Shown here piece after piece: positions 16,782 through 25,968 of a DNA stretch of 32,779 bases. How positions within the stretch are numbered: position 1 is the first letter of the stretch; the number at the start of each line of letters is the position of its first letter. The notes beneath the pieces were generated by a model. The model had not been told where the DNA came from. It saw nothing but the letters and a program-made list of their open reading frames with translations, and made no database searches. Position numbers and translations under genes: made by a program. The DNA comes from Pseudomonadota bacterium (GTDB taxonomy: Bacteria > Desulfobacterota > Syntrophobacteria > Syntrophobacterales > Syntrophobacteraceae): the NCBI GenBank assembly GCA_023416335.1, contig JAEZHY010000128.1:1-32779 (forward strand). Reading direction: 5' to 3'.

Positions 16782-19700
16782 TTATGCCAGCAGTGCACGA
16801 TCCTGCGCCCGGCGCCTGTTGATATCGATCAGTCCCATCGCCGGTAATGTCCCGTTATTTTTGGCGAGGTGTTCGAGCAGCGCGACCGTCCAGGGCCCGC
16901 AGTTGATACCGTCTCCTGAAGCCTGGTACCGGGTTCGGGATATCTGAAGAGTGCACCTGGGGAAAATTCGTGCAATGGCGGCACCCAGGTCCTGGGCCGG
17001 AATATTGCCGTAGGGATCGACATGGACGATGGTGGGCGCCTGGTAATCCGGATTGGTAAAATGGATGTAGAGACCGACCCAGTGATTCTCGTTTATGTTG
17101 ACGGGTACGACCATCTGCGCCTGATCTTGAACGAACGCGATCTCCGTCCTGTCCTGCAGGTTCTCGCGCAGAGTGCCGCCGCCATGCAGGTGGGCGCTTA
17201 TGCCGCCGACGACGGCCGTGTCATGCCGTCCTGCCAGGTAGTGCTCCATCAGGTAATTGATGTGATCGTCCGAATACCATTCGCCCGGGCCCGGCTGTTT
17301 GGGCTTTCCCCCGCTGCTTGAAACCTGTTGCTTCCCACTTTGAGGTTTCTTATCACCACTTGGCTGCTTCGGCTTGAATGCCTGCTGATCGCCTTTCCCT
17401 ACCGACATGAGCGACTTCGGGACTGAGTCGCCATTCGTTCCAGTCTTCATCAGCGATGACTGTTGCTGTACAGACTGGGAAACGACAGGTTGCGGGGGCG
17501 GTGGAGTTTCTGAACGCCTGAGCGTGGGACGCGGTAGTTCCCTGGCCGCGGTCGATGATTTTGCCAACTTCGGTTTGGGGAGCTGGAAAGGCATCGGCAG
17601 CCCCGTCCCCGCCTTTGCTGCGGATATCTTCTCGAAACAGGGACGGCACACCCGGATTTTGCTTTTGCTGATGCTCGCGTCCACCGCGCGGGAAGGACAG
17701 CAATTCTCGCAGAAGATGCCTCCGCAGATGCGGCAGTGGTGTTTGTTGCTGCTGAAAAGGCTAGCCTCGATCTTCTTACGGCATGCCATGCAGATTGCGG
17801 AATCCTTGTCGTCCACCCAGTACTTCTCAGGAAGTATGGCGTTGAGGAGCATGTCTTTGGCAAGATCGTAGTCTTTGAACTCCTGCAGGCATTTTTCGCA
17901 GGACTTCATTGCTTTTCCGGTTTCCTGATGCAACTGAGACGCCCAGCCGATGTCGAAAAACATCTGTTCGTCCCGGGACCCGAAAATCTGCCCGACCTCC
18001 TGGGAAACGGTCTTCGGAGGCGGCAGTACCGCCTTGAAGCGCTTCTTGAAATTAGCTTCTTCCTCATTCTTAATGGAACGGTATTCGGCATCGAGCACAC
18101 TGTTGAAGGCTGGAAGGATCTCATTATAAGCCGTTGAGATATCTTCGAAACCGTCCTTGTTTTTCATGACGAGAGTGTGTTTGATCAGGACGTTCATCGC
18201 CTGCACGGCCTGGTTCGGGATATAACCGGTTATGTAGGGAACCAACCCTTCGCCGGGCAGTTTATACCTCCCCGAACTCGCCTTCTGCTCACACTGTGAA
18301 ACCAGCGCCTGCACTTCCGATTTGGAATTGAACCTGGTCAGTTCCTTTCGTATCGTGGAGTCCTTCGAACCTATGGCCATGAACATATGCCAGAGGTCGT
18401 GCTTGTGCACATCGACCCATTTCTTCCAAAGTTCCTCGCCGGACATCGAATCGGGGCGCAGAGTGTAAATCTTCCTCCCCTCCATGGGCTGCTTCTGCTT
18501 GAGAATTCCTTTTAATCCATGGTGGACATACTGCGGGTAGGTAATGGAACGGTAGCCCAATCCTTCGTTGAATGTGCGCACATAGTTGAATTCGGCGCCA
18601 AGATCGACGTAGACGAATTCCCACACAGGAACGCTTTTTTCGAATTTTTTCCCGAATGCGACGCTCGTACGCACGTACTGCAAAGCCAGAGTTCCCTCGG
18701 TGAAGAAGAAATTGATTTCCATCGTCTTGGTTTTTTCGAGGATATATTTGGAAGCAAACGTGGTGATGACTTTTTGCAGGGCGACTTTGAATGTTTCTTT
18801 GAAAAGAGTGAGTATCCGTGCTTTTACGTCGCCCGTACCCGTCAGCACCCCCATGAAGATGTCCAGGATCTGCACCCAGAGTTCCGGAGGAGGGATCGGA
18901 CTGAAGGTGACGGTCAGGACCTCGCCGTCGTAGATTGTGACGGGACAGTGTTTCGTCTCGGAATAAGTGATCTGCAGGGTATATCCGGCTACGGAGAGGG
19001 ACCCTCCGTACTGCGCAACCTCGTATGAGGCCTCGTATTCCACTGCCTTTCCATTCTCGTTCCGCACGACCATCATATCGGGTTCGGCCGGCCGAAAGTT
19101 GCCCTGCGTCTCCAGTTCCGCTCCGAGCAGTCCAATATTGAGTTTACCGCTCTCGAAAAAACCGCTCTGCTTGCTGCGACCGACGGGATAGTCCAGGTAC
19201 TGGCGAATCTCCGCATACACCGTCTGGATCATTTCGTTGTCGTTCAGGAACTGGGCGGTCAGGCGGTCCAGTTCATCCAGCGCTTTTTGGTCCGGTCTGT
19301 GGTCGGGTCCTATATTCGAACTGCTCAGGTAAACGTCGCATGCACTCGCCCTGGCGCAAAAATGGCCCCACCGCGCGGCCAGCCAGGCGGCCCAGTGGTA
19401 GTGGTCCTGGAAGACGAACCCGCCCTTCCATTTGGCGATTTCGACTTCAAGCGCAAATTTGAAGAACTCTTTTATTTCAATCCCGGCGGCCGCTTTCAAC
19501 ACGAACTCGGCCGTGGTCTGGAAGGTCCGCTCGTCCGCCACGGAAATCCCGGCATTGTACTCCACCGCGAGGCCGGCTTTTGCCGAAAAAACCTCAGCAT
19601 CCACTCCGACCGAGAGTCCGAGCTTGAGCGACAGCGTCATGCTGCCCGTATCGTACGCCTTACATTTTTCGATGTCGGTGAGTCCTGCTCCGACCATCGG

Positions 19701-21131
19701 CAGTTTCACCAGCAGGTCCATGCCCTTCCCGATCAGGGAAGGCGAGTGCAGAACGTCACCATCGCCTCTTACAAAGCTGCCCACATAGAGAAACAGGGGA
19801 AAAGCCCCCTTGTAGTAGGAACAGTAGATATTGAGCGCCTTTTCGATTCGGGGAATTGTTTTCAGGAGGTTGAGCTGGTGCCGCGCGTTTTCTTCGAACT
19901 GGCGTTCATCGGAAATCTGGGATTCGTAGGTGGTCTTGAGGGTGTTTACCTTGCTCTGGAGTTGCCCGATGCGCAAAAAGATCTGGTCTTTGCGGTCGTA
20001 CATGGCATCGAGCCGCTTCTGTTTTTCCTTGACCAGCGCCTCCAGTTCGTCGTGCGATATCTGTTGCTCTATCCCCCCGAGGATGGGCTCGTTCGTTCGC
20101 CTCAATGCGGTTTCATGGACAACGATTTCGTTGTTGAGGTCGGAGATGGCCTGGAGCAGCGGATTCAGCTCCTCATAGAGCTGCTCCATCTCGCTCTGGG
20201 CGCTTTCGCGGGTCGAACTCAGATAGGGGTCGAGTCCTTTCTTCCCCTTGGAAAATTCTTTAACGTGATCCCCGACTTCCGTCTTTGTCACCTTCAGGAG
20301 GGACTCCCCCTTCTTCCGGGCCTGGACCGTTCCTTCGCGGGCTTTCTGAAGAAGCGTAATGTGCTGCACCAAATCCTGGTTGAAACTGAGCAGCCGGTTC
20401 ACCTGCGCCTTGAGGACCTCGGTTTCGGCGCCCAGCATGTTCCGATAGTTTTCCAGAGTGCCCTTGAAAGATTTTGGCGCAGTCCCTTTACCAAGCTGCT
20501 GCTCCCTGGTCTTGATCTCTTTCTGCTTGGCTTCTATCCGGCGATTGAGTTCTTTGAGCAGCTTCTCGGGAGACGTATCCTTCGGATTCCAGCCGAGGTC
20601 TTCAGCAACGATGATCTTCCGTTTTACTTCCTCGAGGCTCTCATATTCCTTCTTCTCTTCACCCTTCCGCGTCTGCCCTTCCGCGATCACGCGTCCCAGT
20701 TCGGCAAGGTTGTCCCGGAGATGATCGCGATTGGCTGCTCCCAGGGCTTTCTGGATCCGGTCCTCCTCGAGGGAGTTCGTGATCAGCGAGAACTGATCGT
20801 CTATCCAGATCCGATAGAGCCGGAACAGATTCTGCCTGTCTTCTGTCGAAAAATCATTAAAGTAATAGCCCTTGATTACTTCCTCAGTGATCTTGAAATC
20901 CCCGAGGAAGCTCATGAGGTCCTGGTTCAGGTCAAGGATGCAGAGGAAATCCAGGATAACGCTCTTGTCACTGGTACCCGCCACCGTGTTCATGAGGCCC
21001 ATTTGTTCGTTTAGCCACACCGGATACCAGGGTAGCGAATCCAGCGGTTTCTTCTCGTCGAACGGCCATTTGGCAGTAAACGCGCGGTTGTTGGAAATAG
21101 TCTGGATCAACTTTTGAGTGTTGGAAGGCAT
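16782..21131 (-). CDS. 1449-aa protein with coiled coil, FYVE-type zinc finger and Ulp1-like cysteine protease domain
   Basis: I know no bacterial family with this layout. ATG 21131 has AGGAG 7 nt upstream; no signal peptide is seen. Residues about 115-430 are charged and helical, probably coiled coil. About 450-950 holds amphipathic stretches (for example LSLKLGLSVGVDAEVF) of unknown fold. Residues about 1105-1170 carry all three FYVE hallmarks: WVDD (WxxD), KHHCRICGGIFCENC (near 1130) and RVCRPC (near 1159), with paired CxxC ligands; FYVE domains bind phosphatidylinositol 3-phosphate in eukaryotes. A Pro/Ser/Lys-rich linker follows. The end (about 1290-1449) has a clan CE protease pattern: NHWVGLYI (His near 1350), VHVDPYG (Asp near 1371), RYQASGDGINCGPW (Cys near 1411). 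Such proteases cleave SUMO, Nedd8 or ubiquitin conjugates and are common in host-directed effectors. An effector or phagosome-related role is inference. No secretion genes or chaperone are adjacent. Confidence 0.8.
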   Translation of the reverse strand: MPSNTQKLIQTISNNRAFTAKWPFDEKKPLDSLPWYPVWLNEQMGLMNTVAGTSDKSVILDFLCILDLNQDLMSFLGDFKITEEVIKGYYFNDFSTEDRQNLFRLYRIWIDDQFSLITNSLEEDRIQKALGAANRDHLRDNLAELGRVIAEGQTRKGEEKKEYESLEEVKRKIIVAEDLGWNPKDTSPEKLLKELNRRIEAKQKEIKTREQQLGKGTAPKSFKGTLENYRNMLGAETEVLKAQVNRLLSFNQDLVQHITLLQKAREGTVQARKKGESLLKVTKTEVGDHVKEFSKGKKGLDPYLSSTRESAQSEMEQLYEELNPLLQAISDLNNEIVVHETALRRTNEPILGGIEQQISHDELEALVKEKQKRLDAMYDRKDQIFLRIGQLQSKVNTLKTTYESQISDERQFEENARHQLNLLKTIPRIEKALNIYCSYYKGAFPLFLYVGSFVRGDGDVLHSPSLIGKGMDLLVKLPMVGAGLTDIEKCKAYDTGSMTLSLKLGLSVGVDAEVFSAKAGLAVEYNAGISVADERTFQTTAEFVLKAAAGIEIKEFFKFALEVEIAKWKGGFVFQDHYHWAAWLAARWGHFCARASACDVYLSSSNIGPDHRPDQKALDELDRLTAQFLNDNEMIQTVYAEIRQYLDYPVGRSKQSGFFESGKLNIGLLGAELETQGNFRPAEPDMMVVRNENGKAVEYEASYEVAQYGGSLSVAGYTLQITYSETKHCPVTIYDGEVLTVTFSPIPPPELWVQILDIFMGVLTGTGDVKARILTLFKETFKVALQKVITTFASKYILEKTKTMEINFFFTEGTLALQYVRTSVAFGKKFEKSVPVWEFVYVDLGAEFNYVRTFNEGLGYRSITYPQYVHHGLKGILKQKQPMEGRKIYTLRPDSMSGEELWKKWVDVHKHDLWHMFMAIGSKDSTIRKELTRFNSKSEVQALVSQCEQKASSGRYKLPGEGLVPYITGYIPNQAVQAMNVLIKHTLVMKNKDGFEDISTAYNEILPAFNSVLDAEYRSIKNEEEANFKKRFKAVLPPPKTVSQEVGQIFGSRDEQMFFDIGWASQLHQETGKAMKSCEKCLQEFKDYDLAKDMLLNAILPEKYWVDDKDSAICMACRKKIEASLFSSNKHHCRICGGIFCENCCPSRAVDASISKSKIRVCRPCFEKISAAKAGTGLPMPFQLPKPKLAKSSTAARELPRPTLRRSETPPPPQPVVSQSVQQQSSLMKTGTNGDSVPKSLMSVGKGDQQAFKPKQPSGDKKPQSGKQQVSSSGGKPKQPGPGEWYSDDHINYLMEHYLAGRHDTAVVGGISAHLHGGGTLRENLQDRTEIAFVQDQAQMVVPVNINENHWVGLYIHFTNPDYQAPTIVHVDPYGNIPAQDLGAAIARIFPRCTLQISRTRYQASGDGINCGPWTVALLEHLAKNNGTLPAMGLIDINRRRAQDRALLA

Positions 21132-21854
21132 TACCCGTCTCCTGGCTTGGATTTCCTCATCTTATGATGATTCAAACACTATTTACGGTATATTCGGCAT
21201 GATTCATAATTGTTTTTCCGATGCAGAACGACCGCGTTTGGATAAAGATAGTCGCGCTTGTGATCATGTATCGGATCATGAACGTTCGAAGGTACATCGA
21301 TTATCGGTTTTTTGCTCCACTACGGGCGTTGATAATCAGGGGATTCCAATTAGTGCAGCATACCTTTGGGGGATATATAGTAAAGAAGGCCTTCGGGATT
21401 AGCGGTTGAGATGGCCTCCCGATGCCGCGTGACCGGTCTCGACAATTCACGTCGAGAGTCTGGCTCCGGCCGCTTCACACCTTGAAGCTGCCGGGGACGG
21501 ACGATGCTCTCAGGAATCAACTCGTTCGATCTGACGCCCGGTATTGCATCTGTCGTTCCTTTGCTGGATGTCTTGAGCATGTGGATGACGACGTGGGTGC
21601 TACAGAGTTCGTTTATACGAATCTATGTGTATTTTTCAGTAGAGATACTGCTGAGTGGATCTTGCAATATAGTATTAAGCCTCGACAGACCACAACAGCA
21701 TCGCTTCGGGGATCGCGGAAAGGTTCGAAGTGGAAGAACTAATTGAGGAAGAAGTCCGGGGTCGGAATTCCGAACCCTGCCGTGAAAGGAGTTTCGGCAA
21801 ATCCGGTCCCGGGAGTTCAATCAGCGCATTCAGCCATGCTGAAAGCTACTATGG
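21132..21854 (-). other. Intergenic region with no convincing gene
   Basis: About 720 bp lie upstream of the large gene. Several short readings exist on the plus strand (for example near 21221 and 21504), but none has a ribosome site or a recognisable sequence. The AT-rich part just before 21131 may contain the promoter of the large gene; no clear box can be named. Confidence 0.45.
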
Positions 21855-22067
21855 TTACTTTTTCTTTTGCTTCTGCTGACCCACTCGAACCTTCTTTTCG
21901 GGTTCGCTTATTTCTATTTTGACATGAGTAGCAGAAGGGCAGTTTCCCAAGCGCCATTTTGCCGCAGGAGAAGACCAGATCCTGCAGAAATTTCCTTCTA
22001 CATTGGAGCATCCATTGCAGCGTTCCACGATCGGATTTTTTTCCAGTTCCCTCATAATGCCCATCAT
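21855..22067 (-). CDS. PxxKW family cysteine-rich protein
   Basis: This small protein of 70 aa contains RCNGCSNVEGNFC, then SSPAAKWRLGNCPSATH (the PxxKW motif, PAAKW), and a basic tail KKVRVGQQKQKKK. The arrangement of Cys residues suggests metal binding. The family is, from memory, typical of Desulfobacterota and uncharacterised. ATG 22067 is preceded by GGGAG. Its start codon overlaps the stop of the membrane protein upstream (ATGA), pointing to translational coupling. A longer reading in another frame over the same DNA lacks these features and was set aside. Confidence 0.85.
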   Translation of the reverse strand: MMGIMRELEKNPIVERCNGCSNVEGNFCRIWSSPAAKWRLGNCPSATHVKIEISEPEKKVRVGQQKQKKK

Positions 22068-22216
22068 ACATCTCCCGTTCGTCGCCAGGTGGTGATGCTA
22101 AGAATAACTGCCGCCAGCGCCGCAGTCCCCGATATTGACATATAACCCAATGCTTCGGCATAAATGGCTATGGCAATGAACAATGCCGCCATCAGCATGA
22201 ATATATTATCTCTCAT
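22064..22216 (-). CDS. Small membrane protein overlapping the PxxKW gene
   Basis: This is a 50-codon ORF with two predicted membrane segments (MLMAALFIAIAIYAEALGY and GTAALAAVILSITTW) and a short basic tail TWRRTGDV. Its stop TGA (22064-22066) overlaps the ATG of the PxxKW gene. There is no strong ribosome site before ATG 22216; internal ATG codons at 22198 or 22192 are alternatives. The two segments and the ATGA overlap make it plausible; function unknown. Confidence 0.55.
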   Translation of the reverse strand: MRDNIFMLMAALFIAIAIYAEALGYMSISGTAALAAVILSITTWRRTGDV

Positions 22217-22268
22217 TGTAATCGATGTATATTTCTATAACTCGATGTGTTCGTGCTCCCCGGCATAA

Positions 22269-22406
22269 ACCGGCAAAACGCGTAGCCTTTCCTCCCAGAT
22301 AACTCGGGACGGGCTTTCTCCGTTTGAAGTTAAGGCGATCCGGCAAGAAATCAACTTCCTGGAAATTGACCAAAGACTGATCTTGCTGCTGATAGCACGA
22401 GTTTAA
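22269..22406 (+). pseudogene. Short coding remnant without start codon
   Basis: The frame from 22269 to TAA 22404-22406 reads as coding-like helical sequence (RDGLSPFEVKAIRQEINFL, then EIDQRLILLLIARV). It lacks an ATG, GTG or TTG in the open part, because a stop precedes it. It is either the end of a broken gene or a small protein with a non-standard start. I do not recognise the family. Confidence 0.35.
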
Positions 22407-22729
22407 CTTCTTTTTCGTCCATGCCGTCGCCCTCTGCTGTCCCGACGTATGAAGAAGAGTAACAAAGTGAAATGAAAAGAGCGGTGGGCACTCGACAAAG
22501 TCATCGCTTCGTCTATCATCAGAAATCCGTATCTTCCCCTTCGGCTTGCGTACCCGGCAATTGCTTTTTCTCAGCTTTCCCGCCCGCGGCAGCCCTCCCG
22601 AATCGCCTACTCGGAGTTGCCTGAGGATGATCTCTATCTATCTCAGGTGAGTCGCCCCCTTTCATGGTGCTTTTCGCCCTATTTCCGCCAACCAGAACAA
22701 TCAGGTCCGAACGGTCATATTCGATCCTG
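22407..22729. other. Intergenic region with nothing recognised
   Basis: This is a stretch between the coding remnant and the left inverted repeat. I see no ORF, hairpin or promoter I could defend. Confidence 0.4.
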
Positions 22730-22794
22730 AAACGGCGGTTTTAAGGCCCATAAGTTTGGCAATAGCTGAAGTGTTTTGACGCCGTGTCTTGGGT
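22730..22794 (+). repeat. Left copy of 65-nt inverted repeat bounding the kinase/MBL block
   Basis: The sequence begins AAACGGCGGTTTTAAGGCCC and matches the reverse complement of 27888-27952 at 61 of 65 positions, with no gaps. The equivalent end of the repeat faces outward at both sites, as in terminal inverted repeats. No transposase lies between the copies. Confidence 0.8.
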
Positions 22795-23023
22795 AACCGG
22801 ATCCATCGCACATAGTCATATTGCAGAGCGAGACATAAAACTTATCCACTGAATTTACATTCGATTCATGTTAAGCTTTCCAGGCTTACAGCAGACCTGG
22901 ATTTCGAATAGATCGGTGAAATCCAGGGTGAGAGCTTCTGACTTGTTAGCTGGGACCTGTTTGTTGACCGGCAATCAACCGTAATTTCTTCGACTTGGAA
23001 ATTTCCTATTTGAAGGATGAAAC
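22795..23023 (+). promoter_or_regulatory. Leader region of the kinase operon
   Basis: This 229-bp region holds the promoter of the two-component genes by position. Possible AT-rich boxes exist around 22840-22880, but no confident -35/-10 pair can be given. The ribosome site AAGGA lies just before the GTG start of the kinase. Confidence 0.3.
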
Positions 23024-24730
23024 GTGGTTTGGTCATACCATTACACTCCCTATATTTGGCCCGTATTTACCTCCGCGATATTCTTGACGGCACTGGGGAC
23101 TTACGGCATTCGGCACCGTACTGCTCCAGGGGCCATTCCCTTTGGCTGTCTAATGGCCCTGGGAGTTGTGTGGGTGCTGGCTAACGGGTTGGCAATAGCC
23201 GGCACGGATGAAGCTGCCGGAATCTTCTGGTTCAAGTTCCAAGTGGCCTTAATGCTCCCGATGATCACCGCTACGCTGTGCTTTGTCATTGAGTATGCCG
23301 GATTGGGCAGGTGGCTGACCCTCCGGCTGCTGGTTCTTTTTGCCCTTGTGCCACTCGCTTTCGCCCTGCTCATTTTTACGAACGAGTTGCATCACCTTGT
23401 GTGGACGAGAATATCGTTTGACGGCAGCGTTCGTGCCGATCGTGGACTGATGCACTGGGGGGCTATTGCCTACGGCTATCTTTTGAGTTTACTGCACTTG
23501 ATGGTGCTGGCCCACCTTTTTGCAAAGTCGCCGGCGCACCGCTGGATAGCCATTGGACTTATCCTCGCTTTTTTCGGCACACGAGGCGCCTCTTTATTTA
23601 ACACCCTATTCAGGAACCCCGTTGATCCCTTGAATCCAATGGTTCTCGTTCTGAATATCGCACTGCTTCCTTATGTTTTTGCCATTGTTCGATACCGAAT
23701 GTTTGACGTTGTGCCAGTCGCGCGCGACAGGGCAATCGAATGGATGACCGAAGGACTGATGGTTTTGGATGCCGAAAACCGTGTTGCTGACGTTAACAAA
23801 ACGGCACAGGCATTTCTCGGCATCGCTCGGTCAAAAATTGTCGGAAGGCAAGTCGCCGAAATCCTGGATGCCTGGCCGGACCTGTTGGACTGTGTCCTGG
23901 CCCCAGGTGAAACGGAGCGTGAAATATTCTTCGGGGATCTCAAGGCATGTTGGCATGATATTTCGGTCTCCAACATTATCGACAGGCGCGGCTTCAGGCT
24001 TGGGCGGCTCATCCTATTTCGCAACATCACTGAACGTAAAAAGGCACGGACGCAAATCCTCGATCAGGAGAGGACACTTGCCATGCTGAGGGAGCGGGAG
24101 TTGCTCGCCCAGGAACTCCATGACGGGATCGGCCAGGCAGCCTCGGCAGCGCATCTGCAGGTTGCGTGCGCCAGAGAGTTTCTCGCCAGGGGGGACACAG
24201 CATCGGTCGAATCCTGCCTGCACAGTCTTGCCGAAGCTACTCAGGAGGTCAAGAAATCTGTCAGCGACTACCTGCTTGGGGTCAAAACCGGCTCTTCCCC
24301 TGAAGAGGGGTTTCTAACCGGGATTCAGAAATACATCGAGCAGTATAGCCGGAAATACGGTATCCACGTCGAACTGGTTGCCCCTCTCGAATTGCGCGAG
24401 TACAGAATTGATCCCGCAATCGAGGCGCAAGTTCGACCGATCATACAGGAAGCCCTGACCAATGTTCGAAAGCATTCGGTGGCTCAATCCGCTCGGGTCA
24501 TCCTTACCCCGAGCGAAGACCAGCTTCGAGTAACCATTGAAGATGATGGCCCAGGTTTCGATCCTGAAGAAATTAGCGATAATTATGGGTTTGGGCTGCG
24601 GTCGATGAGTGGCCGCGCCAAGACGCTTGGGGCCACACTCGAAGTAAGCACCATGCCGGGCAAGGGCACCGTGGTGAGCCTACAGGTGGCATGGCGAAAG
24701 GGAGGATATGAGAGTTCTACTGGCCGATGA
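23024..24730 (+). CDS. Membrane histidine kinase with 7TM N-terminus and PAS domain
   Basis: This sensor kinase has 568 aa. The GTG 23024 start has AAGGA about 7 nt upstream. Residues about 8-225 form roughly seven membrane segments like the HisKA_7TM sensor module, with LHHLVWTRISFDG in an outer loop. A PAS domain follows (about 240-345: EGLMVLDAENRVADVNKTAQ). The dimerisation/phosphoacceptor region is HisKA_3-type (ELHDGIGQAASAAHLQ, His366). The ATPase domain shows QEALTNVRKHSVA (N box), EDDGPGF (G1) and GFGLRSM (G2). This is a NarX/DegS-class kinase. It overlaps its response regulator by 23 nt, so the two are co-translated. The signal is unknown; a small membrane-soluble compound is typical for this sensor module. 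Confidence 0.93.
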   Translation: MVWSYHYTPYIWPVFTSAIFLTALGTYGIRHRTAPGAIPFGCLMALGVVWVLANGLAIAGTDEAAGIFWFKFQVALMLPMITATLCFVIEYAGLGRWLTLRLLVLFALVPLAFALLIFTNELHHLVWTRISFDGSVRADRGLMHWGAIAYGYLLSLLHLMVLAHLFAKSPAHRWIAIGLILAFFGTRGASLFNTLFRNPVDPLNPMVLVLNIALLPYVFAIVRYRMFDVVPVARDRAIEWMTEGLMVLDAENRVADVNKTAQAFLGIARSKIVGRQVAEILDAWPDLLDCVLAPGETEREIFFGDLKACWHDISVSNIIDRRGFRLGRLILFRNITERKKARTQILDQERTLAMLRERELLAQELHDGIGQAASAAHLQVACAREFLARGDTASVESCLHSLAEATQEVKKSVSDYLLGVKTGSSPEEGFLTGIQKYIEQYSRKYGIHVELVAPLELREYRIDPAIEAQVRPIIQEALTNVRKHSVAQSARVILTPSEDQLRVTIEDDGPGFDPEEISDNYGFGLRSMSGRAKTLGATLEVSTMPGKGTVVSLQVAWRKGGYESSTGR

Positions 24731-25370
24731 TCATCCGCTGTTCATGGACGGGCTCAAAAACCTTCTCACGCTCCGCGGGTTCGAAGTGATTGGGACGGCC
24801 CGTGATGGGATCGAAGTACTGGAAAAGGTACGTACCCTAAAGCCCGACTTGATTTTTATGGATATTCAGATGCCGCGCCTCGATGGGCTTTCCGCCATGC
24901 GAGCGATCAAGTCGGAGCAGCCCGAGATCAAAATCGTGATTCTCACTATGTCGATGAGCGACGAAGACCTGTTCGCGGCGATCAAGAGCGGGGCATGCGG
25001 CTATCTGCTCAAAAGCGAAGAATCCGCGAGTTTCTTTGAAACCCTTTCTGGTCTGATGCGAGGTGAGGCGGCACTCTCTCCCGGTCTTGCCGGCCGCGTC
25101 CTGAAAGAATTCGCCCGGCAAGGCGAGGCCATTGGGGCAACACAAATGCCCAAGGCAAAAGAAGAGGTCCTGACCATGCGGCAGATTGAGGTTCTGAGCC
25201 TGGTTGCCCAGGGGCTGACTTACAAAGAGGTTGGGGCAAAACTATTCTTAACCGAGCACACTATCAAGTACCACATGGGGCAAATAATCGAGCGACTTCA
25301 ACTCGAAAACCGCAGGCAGGTTATCGAGTACGCCAGGCGCAAACAGCTGATAGGAGTTAATTCCGGCTGA
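24708..25370 (+). CDS. NarL/FixJ-family response regulator
   Basis: This 220-aa transcription factor is partner to the kinase it overlaps. The receiver domain has the acidic pair DD (residues 7-8, LLADDHPLF), phosphoacceptor Asp52 (LIFMDIQMPRLDG), and the conserved Thr and Lys (ILTMS, YLLKSEE). The LuxR-type helix-turn-helix lies at about 155-215 (LTMRQIEVLSLVAQGLTYKEVGAKLFLTEHTIKYHM). Start ATG 24708 lies within the end of the kinase gene. Its targets probably include the downstream receiver-like and MBL genes, by position. Confidence 0.94.
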   Translation: MRVLLADDHPLFMDGLKNLLTLRGFEVIGTARDGIEVLEKVRTLKPDLIFMDIQMPRLDGLSAMRAIKSEQPEIKIVILTMSMSDEDLFAAIKSGACGYLLKSEESASFFETLSGLMRGEAALSPGLAGRVLKEFARQGEAIGATQMPKAKEEVLTMRQIEVLSLVAQGLTYKEVGAKLFLTEHTIKYHMGQIIERLQLENRRQVIEYARRKQLIGVNSG

Positions 25371-25521
25371 TTTAGAATTAAAAGCATAGTCAAGGGATAA
25401 TCACAGCCTATACTTTTTCCCCGCCCGCACTATACCAAAACTGCACCTTAGGGACATTGCGCCCCCAGAACACCCCTGATAATCTGCCTAATAAAATCCT
25501 TCATTCCGGAGGGTTCATCAG

Positions 25522-25968
25522 ATGAAAAAGCAAGTGAATGAAACGCGAAAGGTCGGCATCTACGGGACCCAGTTGTTGATGTCGATAATCGATGCATGCC
25601 TGCAGGAAAAACCGGATTTTGAGGTGCAAAGAATCGTTGGTGCACCCCCCAACATCTTCGGTGAACCTGACGCTGCCCATCCCGACGTAATTTTTTTTGA
25701 TATAGCTGCAGCCCGGGACAACTTCGCCATTTCTTTTATACTTGCGCATCCCACGGTCACGTTAATAGGGGTCGACCTGGCCAATAAGAAAATGCTGTTG
25801 CTGCATGGTAAGCAATTCCGCTTTCTGACGGGGGAAGACGTTGTACAAGCGGTTCAAGCAGGCATTCAGAGTGATCCCACAAAGAAATGGATTGCCGATA
25901 ACGAAACCGAGAGAAAAAGGGAGGAAACATCATGGAAAACGTCAAGAAAACAGAGCCACAAGGTTTAA
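25522..25968 (+). CDS. Degenerate receiver-like protein
   Basis: This small protein of 148 aa resembles a CheY-type receiver in outline: a first strand VGIYGTQLLM, a third strand PDVIFFDIAAARD with an Asp (residue 60) at the phosphorylation position, and a fourth strand TVTLIGVDL. The acidic pair after strand 1 is missing (GIYGTQ in place of a DD pair), as is the conserved Lys, so normal phosphotransfer is doubtful. ATG 25522 has GGAGG upstream. Its end overlaps the MBL gene start by 37 nt, implying coupled translation with that enzyme. It may be a phosphorylation-independent switch or partner for it. Confidence 0.7.
   Translation: MKKQVNETRKVGIYGTQLLMSIIDACLQEKPDFEVQRIVGAPPNIFGEPDAAHPDVIFFDIAAARDNFAISFILAHPTVTLIGVDLANKKMLLLHGKQFRFLTGEDVVQAVQAGIQSDPTKKWIADNETERKREETSWKTSRKQSHKV

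Noticed and set aside
21118..21746. Several plus-strand readings of 60-106 codons upstream of the large gene
   Set aside because: No ribosome sites or family motifs, and codon use unlike the neighbouring genes.
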